DNA of 64,000 nucleotides from Actinacidiphila acididurans. GTDB lineage: Bacteria; Actinomycetota; Actinomycetes; Streptomycetales; Streptomycetaceae. This document shows positions 58,179 through 64,000 of the stretch, in pieces. The notes under the pieces were generated by a model. It was given only the letters and a program-made list of their open reading frames with translations, was not told the DNA's origin and did not search any database. A program made the translations under genes and the position numbers. Within the stretch, counting starts at the first letter, position 1, and every line of letters begins with the position of its first letter. Location: the NCBI RefSeq assembly GCF_016918855.1, contig NZ_JADKYB010000030.1, forward strand, positions 1-64,000. Direction: 5' to 3'.

Positions 58179-59027
58179 GTGCACGTCCAGCTCCTCAACG
58201 AAACCAGCCCGCTCAGCGGCCGTCGCCTCGGTCGCCACATCGAGCACGACCCGCGGTCGCTGGCGTACGCGCATGGCGTGCTGCCGAAGTCTGCGATCAA
58301 GTCGGTGTCGTGGACGCGCCGGATACCGATCCTCAACCAGGGCAACATCGGCTCCTGCACGGGCAACGCCGAGACCGGCGCCCTCGGCACCGACTCCGTC
58401 GGCCGCACCGCTGCGGCCACGGTGACCGTGAAGGCCGACAGCAAGGGCGTCTTCACGGCCGGGATCCGCACGCTGGACGAGACGTTCGCCCTGGACGTGT
58501 ACACCCTGAACACCCTGCTGGACAGCATCAAGGGCAACATGCCCGGCGACGACACCGGCTCGACGTCCCTGGCGTGCGGGAAGTCCGGGCAGGCGCTGGG
58601 CCTGTTCTCCGGGTACACGCACGCCTACTCGTACGACGCGCTGCTGTCCGCGCTCCAGTCGGGCCCGGTCCTGATCGGGATCCCCTGGTACAACTCGATG
58701 TTCGAGCCGCAGGCGGACGGTCGGATCGTGGTGGACGTCTCGTCGGGGCTGGCCGGCGGCCACGAGATGGTGGTCCGCGAGTACGACCTGGCGAACGACG
58801 AGGTGTGGCCGGACAACTCGTGGGACACCACGTGGGGGTTGCAGGGGCGCGGCTATTTCGCGGGCGCGGACCTGCGGACGCTGTTGGCGAACGGCGGGGA
58901 TGTGCTGGTGCCCGCGTTCACGGCGAGCCCCGCGCCCGCGCCGACTCCGACGCCGGTGCCGGCCGGGGTGACGGGCGCGCAGGTGGCCGCGGCGGTGCGG
59001 GGCGCCCTGACGGGGCTGGGGGTGTAA
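58179..59027 (+). CDS. papain-like (C1) cysteine protease
   Basis: Protein of 282 residues with a papain-type triad: PILNQGNIGSCTGNAETG (Gln54, Cys60), GGHEMVVREYD (His195) and PDNSWDTTWGLQGRGYF (Asn213). The catalytic core ends near residue 245; the rest is a Pro-rich linker and short helix (GAQVAAAVRGALTGLG). C1 proteases occur next to lysins in several actinophages; a lysis or tail-tip role is possible. GGAGG precedes the GTG. Its stop overlaps the next ATG. Confidence 0.82.
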   Translation: MHVQLLNETSPLSGRRLGRHIEHDPRSLAYAHGVLPKSAIKSVSWTRRIPILNQGNIGSCTGNAETGALGTDSVGRTAAATVTVKADSKGVFTAGIRTLDETFALDVYTLNTLLDSIKGNMPGDDTGSTSLACGKSGQALGLFSGYTHAYSYDALLSALQSGPVLIGIPWYNSMFEPQADGRIVVDVSSGLAGGHEMVVREYDLANDEVWPDNSWDTTWGLQGRGYFAGADLRTLLANGGDVLVPAFTASPAPAPTPTPVPAGVTGAQVAAAVRGALTGLGV

Positions 59028-59323
59028 TGAGCGTCAAGGACGCTGCCACGCCACCGAGCCAGTGGTGCGACTGGTGGGTAGAGGTTCACGACCTCGCGCC
59101 GACGATCGCCTACGGCTGGCCTGGGCCGGACCTGACGGCGGAGCCTGACGACCCCAACCCGTGGTTCTGGCACTGGTGCTCGCAGCAGGGACGGTGGATG
59201 GCGCAGGCCGCGCCCGAGCACACGCTCGTCTCCCGTGAGCCGTTGCACATGGAGCCGTCCTTGCTGTGGCCGTGCTGCGGCACGCATGGATTCGTCCGAG
59301 GCGGAAGGTGGATCTCGGTATGA
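59027..59323 (+). CDS. conserved small actinophage protein
   Basis: Protein of 98 residues, Trp/Cys-rich: SQWCDWWVEVHDLAPTIAYG, WFWHWCSQQGRWMAQAAPEH and LWPCCGTHGFVRGGRWI. I recall similar short proteins next to actinophage lysis genes, without known function. Its ends overlap both neighbours (TAATG and ATGA), so it is part of the lysis unit. Confidence 0.66.
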   Translation: MSVKDAATPPSQWCDWWVEVHDLAPTIAYGWPGPDLTAEPDDPNPWFWHWCSQQGRWMAQAAPEHTLVSREPLHMEPSLLWPCCGTHGFVRGGRWISV

Positions 59324-60213
59324 CCGGCTCTCAGGGCCAGGACTGGGCGTCGTACCAGGACTGGTCACCGTCCACCGCCGGGCTGGCCTTCGTGCTGATC
59401 AAGGCGACGGAGGGCGGCGGGTACGTGAACCCGCGGTACACCTCGCAGCTCGCCGCGGCCCGGGCCGGCAACGTCGTGCCGGGGCATTACCACTTCGCGC
59501 GGCCCGGCGGGATGCAGGCGCAGGCGGACTTCTTCCTGCGGAAGATCAGCCTGAAGCCGGGTGACGTGTTGGCCCTGGACTGGGAGGACACCGGGGTCAG
59601 CAGCGCGGACAAGGACGCGTGGATCAAGTACGTGCAGGCCAAGGCCCCGGCCCATCAGGTGCTTCTGTACTGCAACCGGGACTTCTGGCTGAACCGCGAC
59701 CACTCCTCGTTCGCCGGGGATGGCCTGTGGATCGCCGACCCGGACGCCCCGGCCGGCCACCCGCGGATCCAGCACGCGTGGGTGCTGCACCAGTACAGCG
59801 AGGCCGGCGGCATCGACCGCGACTACAGCCCTCTCTCCGCCGCGGACTTCGCGGCGTGGACGCACGCCAAGGAGAACGACATGGCCATCACCGACGCCGA
59901 CGTGCAGAAACTCACCGCCGCGCTCGTCCCCGCAGTGCGTGACGCGATCCTGAACTACCTGGAGGACGACCCGACCACCAGTGACAACAGCACGAAGCGC
60001 CTCGCGGCGATCCTCTGGGACATGGGAAAGAACGCGGCGCAGGCCAACTCGTGGGCGCAGAAGGTCTCGGGCCAGGTCGCCCAGGCCGCGGCCCCGGTAC
60101 TGGCGGATGCGCAGGTCGGGCAGATCGCCGCCGCGCTCGCCTCGAACACCGCGTTCATCAACGGCATCGCCGACCGCGTGACCACCGACCTGGCCGCGCG
60201 CCTCCAGAACTGA
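59320..60213 (+). CDS. endolysin, GH25 lysozyme
   Basis: Protein of 297 residues. Residues 1-190 are a glycoside hydrolase family 25 domain: QGQDWASYQDW with Asp8, AFVLIKATEGGGYVNPRY, HYHFARPGG, and the catalytic ALDWEDTG (Asp87, Glu89). It should cut the glycan chain of peptidoglycan. Residues 195-297 form a helical C-terminal region (ADAQVGQIAAALASNTAFIN), perhaps for binding or oligomers. ATG overlaps the upstream TGA. No signal peptide is visible, so it depends on the holin. Confidence 0.88.
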   Translation: MTGSQGQDWASYQDWSPSTAGLAFVLIKATEGGGYVNPRYTSQLAAARAGNVVPGHYHFARPGGMQAQADFFLRKISLKPGDVLALDWEDTGVSSADKDAWIKYVQAKAPAHQVLLYCNRDFWLNRDHSSFAGDGLWIADPDAPAGHPRIQHAWVLHQYSEAGGIDRDYSPLSAADFAAWTHAKENDMAITDADVQKLTAALVPAVRDAILNYLEDDPTTSDNSTKRLAAILWDMGKNAAQANSWAQKVSGQVAQAAAPVLADAQVGQIAAALASNTAFINGIADRVTTDLAARLQN

Positions 60214-60268
60214 TCCCACCCTCCACCTCGGGGCCGCGTGTGCTCCGATCGGCAGAAACGGTACTGCT

Positions 60269-60550
60269 ATGACCCTGTACGACACCCTGGCCAGCCTGTG
60301 GCGCACGGTGGTGCCGCTGATCGTCGGCACCGTCGTCGCGCTGTTGTCGCACGCCGGGATCGGCGTGGACTCGTCCGCCCTGACTCTCTGGCTCGGCACG
60401 GCTTTCTCCGCCGGGTACTACACCCTGTTCCGCATCCTCGAGGCCCACGTCTCCCCGGCGTGGGGGTGGCTGCTCGGCCTGGCCCGTCCGCCGGCCTACC
60501 CGTCGACCGCGACCGCCCCGCGCGCCGTCCGGTCCGAGCCGAGGGCCTGA
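60269..60550 (+). CDS. holin-like membrane protein
   Basis: Protein of 93 residues with two membrane helices (VVPLIVGTVVALLSHAGIG and LTLWLGTAFSAGYYTLFRIL) and a polar basic tail (SPAWGWLLGLARPPAYPS), the size and layout of class II holins. It follows the endolysin gene directly. It would form the hole that lets the lysozyme reach the wall. Confidence 0.74.
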   Translation: MTLYDTLASLWRTVVPLIVGTVVALLSHAGIGVDSSALTLWLGTAFSAGYYTLFRILEAHVSPAWGWLLGLARPPAYPSTATAPRAVRSEPRA

Positions 60551-60551
60551 C

Positions 60552-60980
60552 GTGCGGGCCGCGGTGCGCCGCGCTGCCCAGCGGGTCGGCCACCGCGGCG
60601 CGCTCCTCGTCCTCCTCGGCACTATCGCCCTGCTGTACGGCGCCAGCCTCATCACCACTCCACCGGTGCCGCACCCCATCGGGCTTCGCCTGCTGCTCGG
60701 CTTGATGCCGCTGAAGGGCTGGGGCTACACGCTGGCCGCGGCCGGCGGGATCGCCGTGCTGTGCGCCCCGCTGCGGCAGGGCCGGGACTGGCCCGGCTTC
60801 ACCGTGCTGGTGCTGGTCTGGCTCCCGTGGTCGCTCAGCTTCCTCACGAGCTGGTGGCCGCAGGGCGAGAACCCGCGCGGCTGGGTCTCGGCGCTGATCT
60901 TCGCCGCGCTCGCTGGTGTCCCGGCGGCGTGCGCTGGCTGGGAGGAGCCGGGCGAACCACCCCGAAGGGGATCTCCATGA
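60552..60980 (+). CDS. multi-span membrane protein of the lysis unit
   Basis: Protein of 142 residues with three or four hydrophobic segments (GALLVLLGTIALLYGASLIT, AAAGGIAVLCAP, FTVLVLVWLPWSLSFL, WVSALIFAALAGVPAACA). It may be a second holin, an antiholin or an accessory lysis protein. GTG start directly follows the holin stop. Its stop overlaps the next ATG. Confidence 0.66.
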   Translation: MRAAVRRAAQRVGHRGALLVLLGTIALLYGASLITTPPVPHPIGLRLLLGLMPLKGWGYTLAAAGGIAVLCAPLRQGRDWPGFTVLVLVWLPWSLSFLTSWWPQGENPRGWVSALIFAALAGVPAACAGWEEPGEPPRRGSP

Positions 60981-61303
60981 GTCAGTGGACGACGGTTGTT
61001 GTCGCTGTCATCACCTCGGCTGGCACGCTGGGCGTCGCCCGCACGGCCCGCCGTACACCCCGCCAGGAACGGCGGGACGACTTCGCCGCCGTCACCAAGC
61101 GCATGGACCGCGAGTTCGAGCGCCTCGATGGCCGGGTGACCCGGCAGGAGGCCACGATCCGCGGCCAGGCCGCAGCAATCGTTCATTTGCAGGGCTGGGT
61201 CCGGGCGCTGGTGCTGTTCGTCCGGGACTCCGGTATGGAGCCACCGGCGCAGCCGCCGGTTCCGGAGGAGGCTCTGCCGTATCTGCAGGACATCGGCCTG
61301 TGA
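60977..61303 (+). CDS. membrane-anchored coiled-coil protein
   Basis: Protein of 108 residues: one N-terminal membrane helix (TTVVVAVITSAGTLGVA) and a coiled coil (FAAVTKRMDREFERLDGRVT). This matches small accessory lysis proteins found after actinophage holins. Last gene of the rightward operon; a terminator follows. Exact role unknown. Confidence 0.64.
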   Translation: MSQWTTVVVAVITSAGTLGVARTARRTPRQERRDDFAAVTKRMDREFERLDGRVTRQEATIRGQAAAIVHLQGWVRALVLFVRDSGMEPPAQPPVPEEALPYLQDIGL

Positions 61304-61318
61304 GTGCCGGGTGCGTGA

Positions 61319-61360
61319 GTGCCCCCGTCTGGCCCCTCTGGGGGTTGGGCGGGGGCACTT
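61319..61360. terminator. bidirectional terminator between convergent operons
   Basis: AGTGCCCCCG / CGGGGGCACT form a perfect 10-bp inverted repeat with a 22-base loop, 16 bases past the last rightward stop. The leftward gene ending at 61514 converges on it. The rest of the 61361-61513 gap has no feature I can support, apart from several short CCTGC/GAACCTG repeats. Confidence 0.7.
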
Positions 61361-61513
61361 CGTGTGTCCGGTGTCGTTCGGCGTGCCCGGTGGGGGTGTC
61401 CTACCGAAAGCGGCGGAAAATAACAGGTGCAGGCGGCCCGTGATCAGCCCGGGCCCACTCCGCTGAACCTGCAGGCCAGAACAGTCACCTGCCGAACCTG
61501 ACCGGGCGTCTGT

Positions 61514-61828
61514 TCAGGTGGCCGCGCTCTGGCGGTTGACGAGTGCGGGGTTCATGCCGCCGTCGTCGTACCAGCGGGCGAGTTCAGCGGACCGCTCGGC
61601 TCGCCGGGCCCGCCGGGCCGCCGCCTTGCGGGCCCGCACGTCGCCCTTGCTGGTGAGGTGCCACCGGCCCCAGGGCTTGCATGCCCGGGACGGGCAGCGG
61701 TAGGGCCACAGCGTTACGCCGAGCCGTTGCTCACGGAAGGGCTTGTACCAGGTGGCCGTCTCGACGTCGGGGTAACTGATCTTGCGGCAGGGCGTTAAGC
61801 CGCCAGGTATGCCGCTGCCGTCGCTCAT
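61514..61828 (-). CDS. basic hypothetical protein
   Basis: Protein of 104 residues. A Trp/Cys-rich N-terminus (YKPFREQRLGVTLWPYRCPS) has one Cys pair (CPSRACKPW), and a basic helix follows (RARKAAARRARRAERSAELA). A small nucleic-acid-binding protein is plausible. GAGG precedes the ATG at 61828. Last gene of the leftward unit. Confidence 0.62.
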   Translation of the reverse strand: MSDGSGIPGGLTPCRKISYPDVETATWYKPFREQRLGVTLWPYRCPSRACKPWGRWHLTSKGDVRARKAAARRARRAERSAELARWYDDGGMNPALVNRQSAAT

Positions 61829-61935
61829 CGTCCTCGCCTCTCGATGGTTCTGCTGGTGCCCAGTCTGCTGGTGCCCAGCATGCCGTCCGCGCGGTCGCGG
61901 GCAGCGGCCGTGGTGGGTCGTCAGGCGTGACCGGC

Positions 61936-62406
61936 TCACTCATCGCTGAGGATCTGCATGGGCAGGTTGAGGGAGCGGGTGGGCGGCGGGTAGTCGGCGT
62001 CCGCGCCGCCGGTGAGGAGTGCGAGGGTCCAGGTGGTGACGGTGTGCTCGAAGTCCTGCCGGGTGCGGTGGTAGTCGTCAGCGGCCGCAGTGATGTACCG
62101 GATCATGGCGGTGCTGTAGCGGGTGGCCTGGGTGGTGCAGGTGAGTCCGTCGCCGAGGAGGGTGTCGAGCGCCAAGTACCAGGTGTTCAGGTAGCGGGCG
62201 TACTCGCGGAGCATGATGCGGGTGGCGTCCTGGCCGAACTCCGTCTCGTGGTCTCGGACCGAGGCCACGTCGAAGCAGTCGAAGCAGTCGCGGATGCCGC
62301 TGCCGGCGACCGCGGCTTCGTAGGCGTGGATGGCGGCCAGTTCGCCGGTCGTGAGCGGGGCCGTCTCGAACTCGCAGGTGTCGATGTCCAGCACGGCCGT
62401 CCTCAT
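61936..62406 (-). CDS. hypothetical helical protein
   Basis: Protein of 156 residues, mainly helical (ATRIMLREYARYLNTWYLAL, TAMIRYITAAADDYHRTRQD) with one CFDCFD motif. ATG 62406 overlaps the upstream stop (ATGA). Longer in-frame starts read through the neighbour. Function unknown. Confidence 0.64.
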   Translation of the reverse strand: MRTAVLDIDTCEFETAPLTTGELAAIHAYEAAVAGSGIRDCFDCFDVASVRDHETEFGQDATRIMLREYARYLNTWYLALDTLLGDGLTCTTQATRYSTAMIRYITAAADDYHRTRQDFEHTVTTWTLALLTGGADADYPPPTRSLNLPMQILSDE

Positions 62407-62588
62407 TCCATTCCGGGGTAGCACAGGCCGTGGTCTTGGCCGGGCTGGATTTCCTGGCCGCACCAGCAGATGCGCTTGCCGTCCAGTTCTCGCTGCTCTG
62501 CTTTCATCTGGTCGTAGAAGGCGAGGATGCGCGTCTGGGCCTCTGGGCTGAGGGGGCCGGGAGGCTCCCGCCGGTTCTGGTCGTTCAC
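62403..62588 (-). CDS. 61-residue hypothetical protein
   Basis: Small protein with a helical N-terminus (EAQTRILAFYDQMKAEQREL) and a C-terminal ICWCGQEIQPGQDHGLCYPG, a cysteine knuckle. GTG 62588 follows AGTGAGGACACCGAC, and the same leader sequence precedes the next gene upstream. Function unknown. Confidence 0.62.
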   Translation of the reverse strand: MNDQNRREPPGPLSPEAQTRILAFYDQMKAEQRELDGKRICWCGQEIQPGQDHGLCYPGME

Positions 62589-62598
62589 GTCGGTGTCC

Positions 62599-62805
62599 TC
62601 ACTTTTCGATGGTGTGGTCGGCCTGGGAGATGGTGTCACCGACATACAGGAGGGCCTGCGTGAGGGCAATGGTGGCCGTGGCCTGGACGAGAGCGGCGTG
62701 CGCGGTGATGACGTCGGGCCGGACGTCTCCGGTGGGCATTTCCCGCATCTGTTGACCGGCGCGTTCAAGGGCCTTCTGAGCGAGGTCGCGGTAGGTGCGG
62801 CTCAC
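62599..62805 (-). CDS. 68-residue hypothetical protein
   Basis: Small helical protein (SRTYRDLAQKALERAGQQMR, TAHAALVQATATIALTQALL). GTG 62805 is chosen over GTG 62820 because AGTGAGGACTCCGACC lies between them with the right spacing, as at the next gene. Function unknown. Confidence 0.62.
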   Translation of the reverse strand: MSRTYRDLAQKALERAGQQMREMPTGDVRPDVITAHAALVQATATIALTQALLYVGDTISQADHTIEK

Positions 62806-62816
62806 GGTCGGAGTCC

Positions 62817-63134
62817 TCACTTCTCACCGTGGTAGCGGTTGACGTGGTTGTTGATGCTCTCGCGGGCGCCGCGGTAGCCGCAGCCGCGCGGGCACTCCTG
62901 CCACAGTCCCTTGTCGACGGCGGTCTTGGTCACCGAGCCTTCGGCGTCGCGGTCGGCAACGGGCCGGTAGCCGTGGGCGTGGAGCATCTGGGCGACGGAG
63001 GCGTCGTGGTGGATGGCGAGGAAGGCGGCTTCGGCGGTCTTGTCGTGGCCGGCGGCGAAGTACCGGCCGTAGCCGATGGTCTGGCCGCACCCGCAGTAGC
63101 AGCGGCCGGTGGGCTGGGCGGTGGTGTCTGGCAT
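62817..63134 (-). CDS. zinc-motif hypothetical protein
   Basis: Protein of 105 residues. GRCYCGCGQTIGYGRYFAAG at the N-terminus is a CxCGC-type knuckle followed by a helix; the end has ECPRGCGYRGARESINNHVN and RYHGEK, a C2H2-like finger. Such proteins are common in actinophages. First gene of the leftward unit, a few bases after the promoter at 63141-63169. Weak ribosome site. Confidence 0.66.
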   Translation of the reverse strand: MPDTTAQPTGRCYCGCGQTIGYGRYFAAGHDKTAEAAFLAIHHDASVAQMLHAHGYRPVADRDAEGSVTKTAVDKGLWQECPRGCGYRGARESINNHVNRYHGEK

Positions 63135-63140
63135 GCCATC

Positions 63141-63169
63141 ACTCTAGCTATCCAAGGTGAGTCAAGCAA
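63141..63169 (-). promoter_or_regulatory. vegetative-type promoter, leftward
   Basis: Minus strand TTGCTT, 17-base spacer, TAGAGT. It would drive the five genes ending at 61514, with an RNA start near 63134, so the first gene may be leaderless or nearly so. Confidence 0.66.
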
Positions 63170-63207
63170 TCCAAAGATTTCTAGGGTTTGAGTCCGACGG
63201 GCAGCAC

Positions 63208-63235
63208 GAAGCCCCCGGCCGTCGCCGGGGGCTTC
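63208..63235 (-). terminator. terminator downstream of the tRNA-like gene
   Basis: GAAGCCCCCGGC / GCCGGGGGCTTC, perfect 12-bp arms and a 4-base loop. It lies just past the 3' end of the tRNA-like gene on the same strand. Confidence 0.78.
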
Positions 63236-63237
63236 TG

Positions 63238-63339
63238 GGGAACGCGACGGGATTTGAACCCGCGGCCTCTCCTTCAGTGGGCGCGCCCACGGGCGGCCCG
63301 GGCGCCGAGCGCTCTGCCAAGCTGAGCTACGCCGTTCCC
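63238..63339 (-). tRNA. tRNA-like gene with abnormal anticodon region
   Basis: On the minus strand GGGAACG and CGTTCCC pair as an acceptor stem. TAGCTCAGCTTGGCAGAGC is a normal D arm and GCGGG-TTCAAAT-CCCGT a normal T arm. Between them are 47 bases where 23 are usual, with no regular anticodon stem; two or three extra bases also flank the acceptor. The only U-NNN-purine candidate is TGAAG (GAA, Phe). A GC-rich hairpin-forming insertion (around GTGGGC GC GCCCAC) seems to break the anticodon arm. It may be an interrupted or decayed tRNA, or an unusual functional one. Confidence 0.62.
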
Positions 63340-63386
63340 TGGGGGCAGGGTACTCGGGCCGGCCCAACGCCGCCGGATGGTGTGGG

Positions 63387-63623
63387 TCAGTGGCCTGTCC
63401 TATGTTCCGCCGTGAGGTCGGTGCGGCGGCCGCGTCCGGGGCGGGTTTCGGCGGCCGCGCGCACTTCGGCGGCGTCGTAGCGGGCCTCTACCCGGCCGGA
63501 GGTGCCGGGCTCGTGCCGGACGGCCTTGACTCCCCAACGGGACAGGGTGCCGCGGGCGCTGCCCGGTTGGATGCCGAGGTATGCGGCGACTTCGACGGCC
63601 GACCACAACTCGTGGTCAGTCAC
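63387..63623 (-). CDS. small helix-turn-helix protein
   Basis: Protein of 78 residues. WSAVEVAAYLGIQPGSARGT then LSRWGVKAVRHEPGTSGRVE is an AlpA/MerR-like helix-turn-helix with the wing, followed by a basic disordered tail (AETRPGRGRRTDLTAEH). It could regulate neighbouring genes. GTG 63623 overlaps the gene upstream by eight bases. No integrase lies beside it in the window. Confidence 0.66.
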   Translation of the reverse strand: MTDHELWSAVEVAAYLGIQPGSARGTLSRWGVKAVRHEPGTSGRVEARYDAAEVRAAAETRPGRGRRTDLTAEHRTGH

Positions 63624-64000
63624 GGAACAGCGCCCGTTCCAGTGCCTCATTGTGGGCGGCGCGGCGTTCTGCGGCCTGCTGTTCGAGGATTTCCGGGTGC
63701 GCCTGGTCGAATGCCGCCAGGGCTGTCTCGGCGGCTTCCTCTCGCGCTTCGTCCCGCTCGGCTTGTCCGCTCAGGTAGTAGCTGTCCAGTCCGTCTTCGC
63801 TGTCCGCGGCGGCGTTCTGGGCGGCCGTCATCGTGTCGCGGATGTTCTCCAGGTTGCTGGCGAGGGCCGCGCGCTGCCCGGCGAGTCCGAGGGGTTCGAC
63901 GGTGGTCTGTGCGATGGCGGCGTTGATCTGCGCGACGTGCTCGGGGGTCAGGAGTGCGGTCCCGATGTGGTGCGTGCAGTCTGCTCCCTTGTCGCCGAGG
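63616..64000 (-). CDS. hypothetical helical protein, N-terminus off window
   Basis: The frame is open from the right edge to a stop at 63616, giving at least 127 residues. It includes CTHHIGTALLTPEHVAQINA at the right and a charged helical end (EREDEAREEAAETALAAFDQ-like pattern, ending ALERALFRD). An internal ATG at 63831 exists, but the frame reads coding-like beyond it, so the gene likely starts outside. Function unknown. Confidence 0.62.
   Translation of the reverse strand, partial: LGDKGADCTHHIGTALLTPEHVAQINAAIAQTTVEPLGLAGQRAALASNLENIRDTMTAAQNAAADSEDGLDSYYLSGQAERDEAREEAAETALAAFDQAHPEILEQQAAERRAAHNEALERALFRD

Noticed and set aside
63387..63623. Small HTH gene as an excisionase beside a tRNA attachment site
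   Set aside because: No integrase is in the window, and I could not find the tRNA 3' end repeated elsewhere here, so an att-site reading is unsupported.

Overview
The window is very GC-rich, uses GTG as a start codon almost as often as ATG, and packs genes with GTGA/ATGA stop-start overlaps. Together with the gene families present (HutC-type GntR regulator, DUF2637/Spd-type membrane protein, TraB-type FtsK translocase, DUF6221), this points to a Streptomyces or close relative. It is not chromosomal housekeeping DNA: it is most of a temperate siphophage that also carries plasmid-type replication and conjugation genes. That combination matches the 'plasmid-phage' type known from Streptomyces (pZL12/phiZL12 is the precedent I know). 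Genes run off both window edges, and no integrase, excisionase/integrase pair or ParAB is visible, so the element continues outside.

Layout. (1) 1-14736, minus strand: a leftward block of small accessory genes (PD-(D/E)XK-like protein, DEDDh exonuclease-like protein, ASCH protein, many zinc-knuckle proteins), a lipoprotein, a two-gene toxin/antitoxin-like pair, a 55-aa membrane peptide whose ribosome site is buried in a hairpin, a lambda-O-like replication initiator with iteron-like repeats inside the gene, and a HutC-type repressor. (2) 14806-14831: an inverted repeat in the divergent control region. (3) 14937-24719, plus strand: the plasmid/transfer module, including an HNH protein, a stand-alone RapZ-C domain, an Spd-like protein encoded by a gene full of GAGACC repeats, a TraB/FtsK translocase whose start region carries 12-bp CTGACA-headed repeats, and a small protein related to the TraB C-terminal winged helix. 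(4) 24949-32280: accessory phage genes (nucleotidyltransferase-like, DUF6221, GIY-YIG, HTH, cysteine-protease-like and HicA-like proteins), punctuated by short promoter-hairpin leaders. (5) 32342-57830: the virion operon in siphophage order: BppU-like and collagen-like tail proteins, TerS, TerL, a portal fused to a gp7-like minor head protein, prohead protease, HK97-type capsid protein, a homing HNH endonuclease with its own leaderless promoter, connectors, tail tube, frameshifted tail chaperone, tape measure, LamG-containing tail protein and C1q-like protein. (6) 57860-61303: lysis (papain-like protease, GH25 lysozyme, holin and further membrane proteins). (7) 61514-64000, minus strand: a short operon from its own promoter, an abnormal tRNA-like gene and a partial gene.

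How it may work: the GntR regulator probably sets the balance between quiet maintenance and expression of the transfer module; the Rep protein and its in-gene iterons could maintain the element as a plasmid; TraB and the Spd-like protein could move it between hyphae; the virion and lysis operon gives a phage route of spread. Most small accessory proteins have no recognisable function, and they are described as such.
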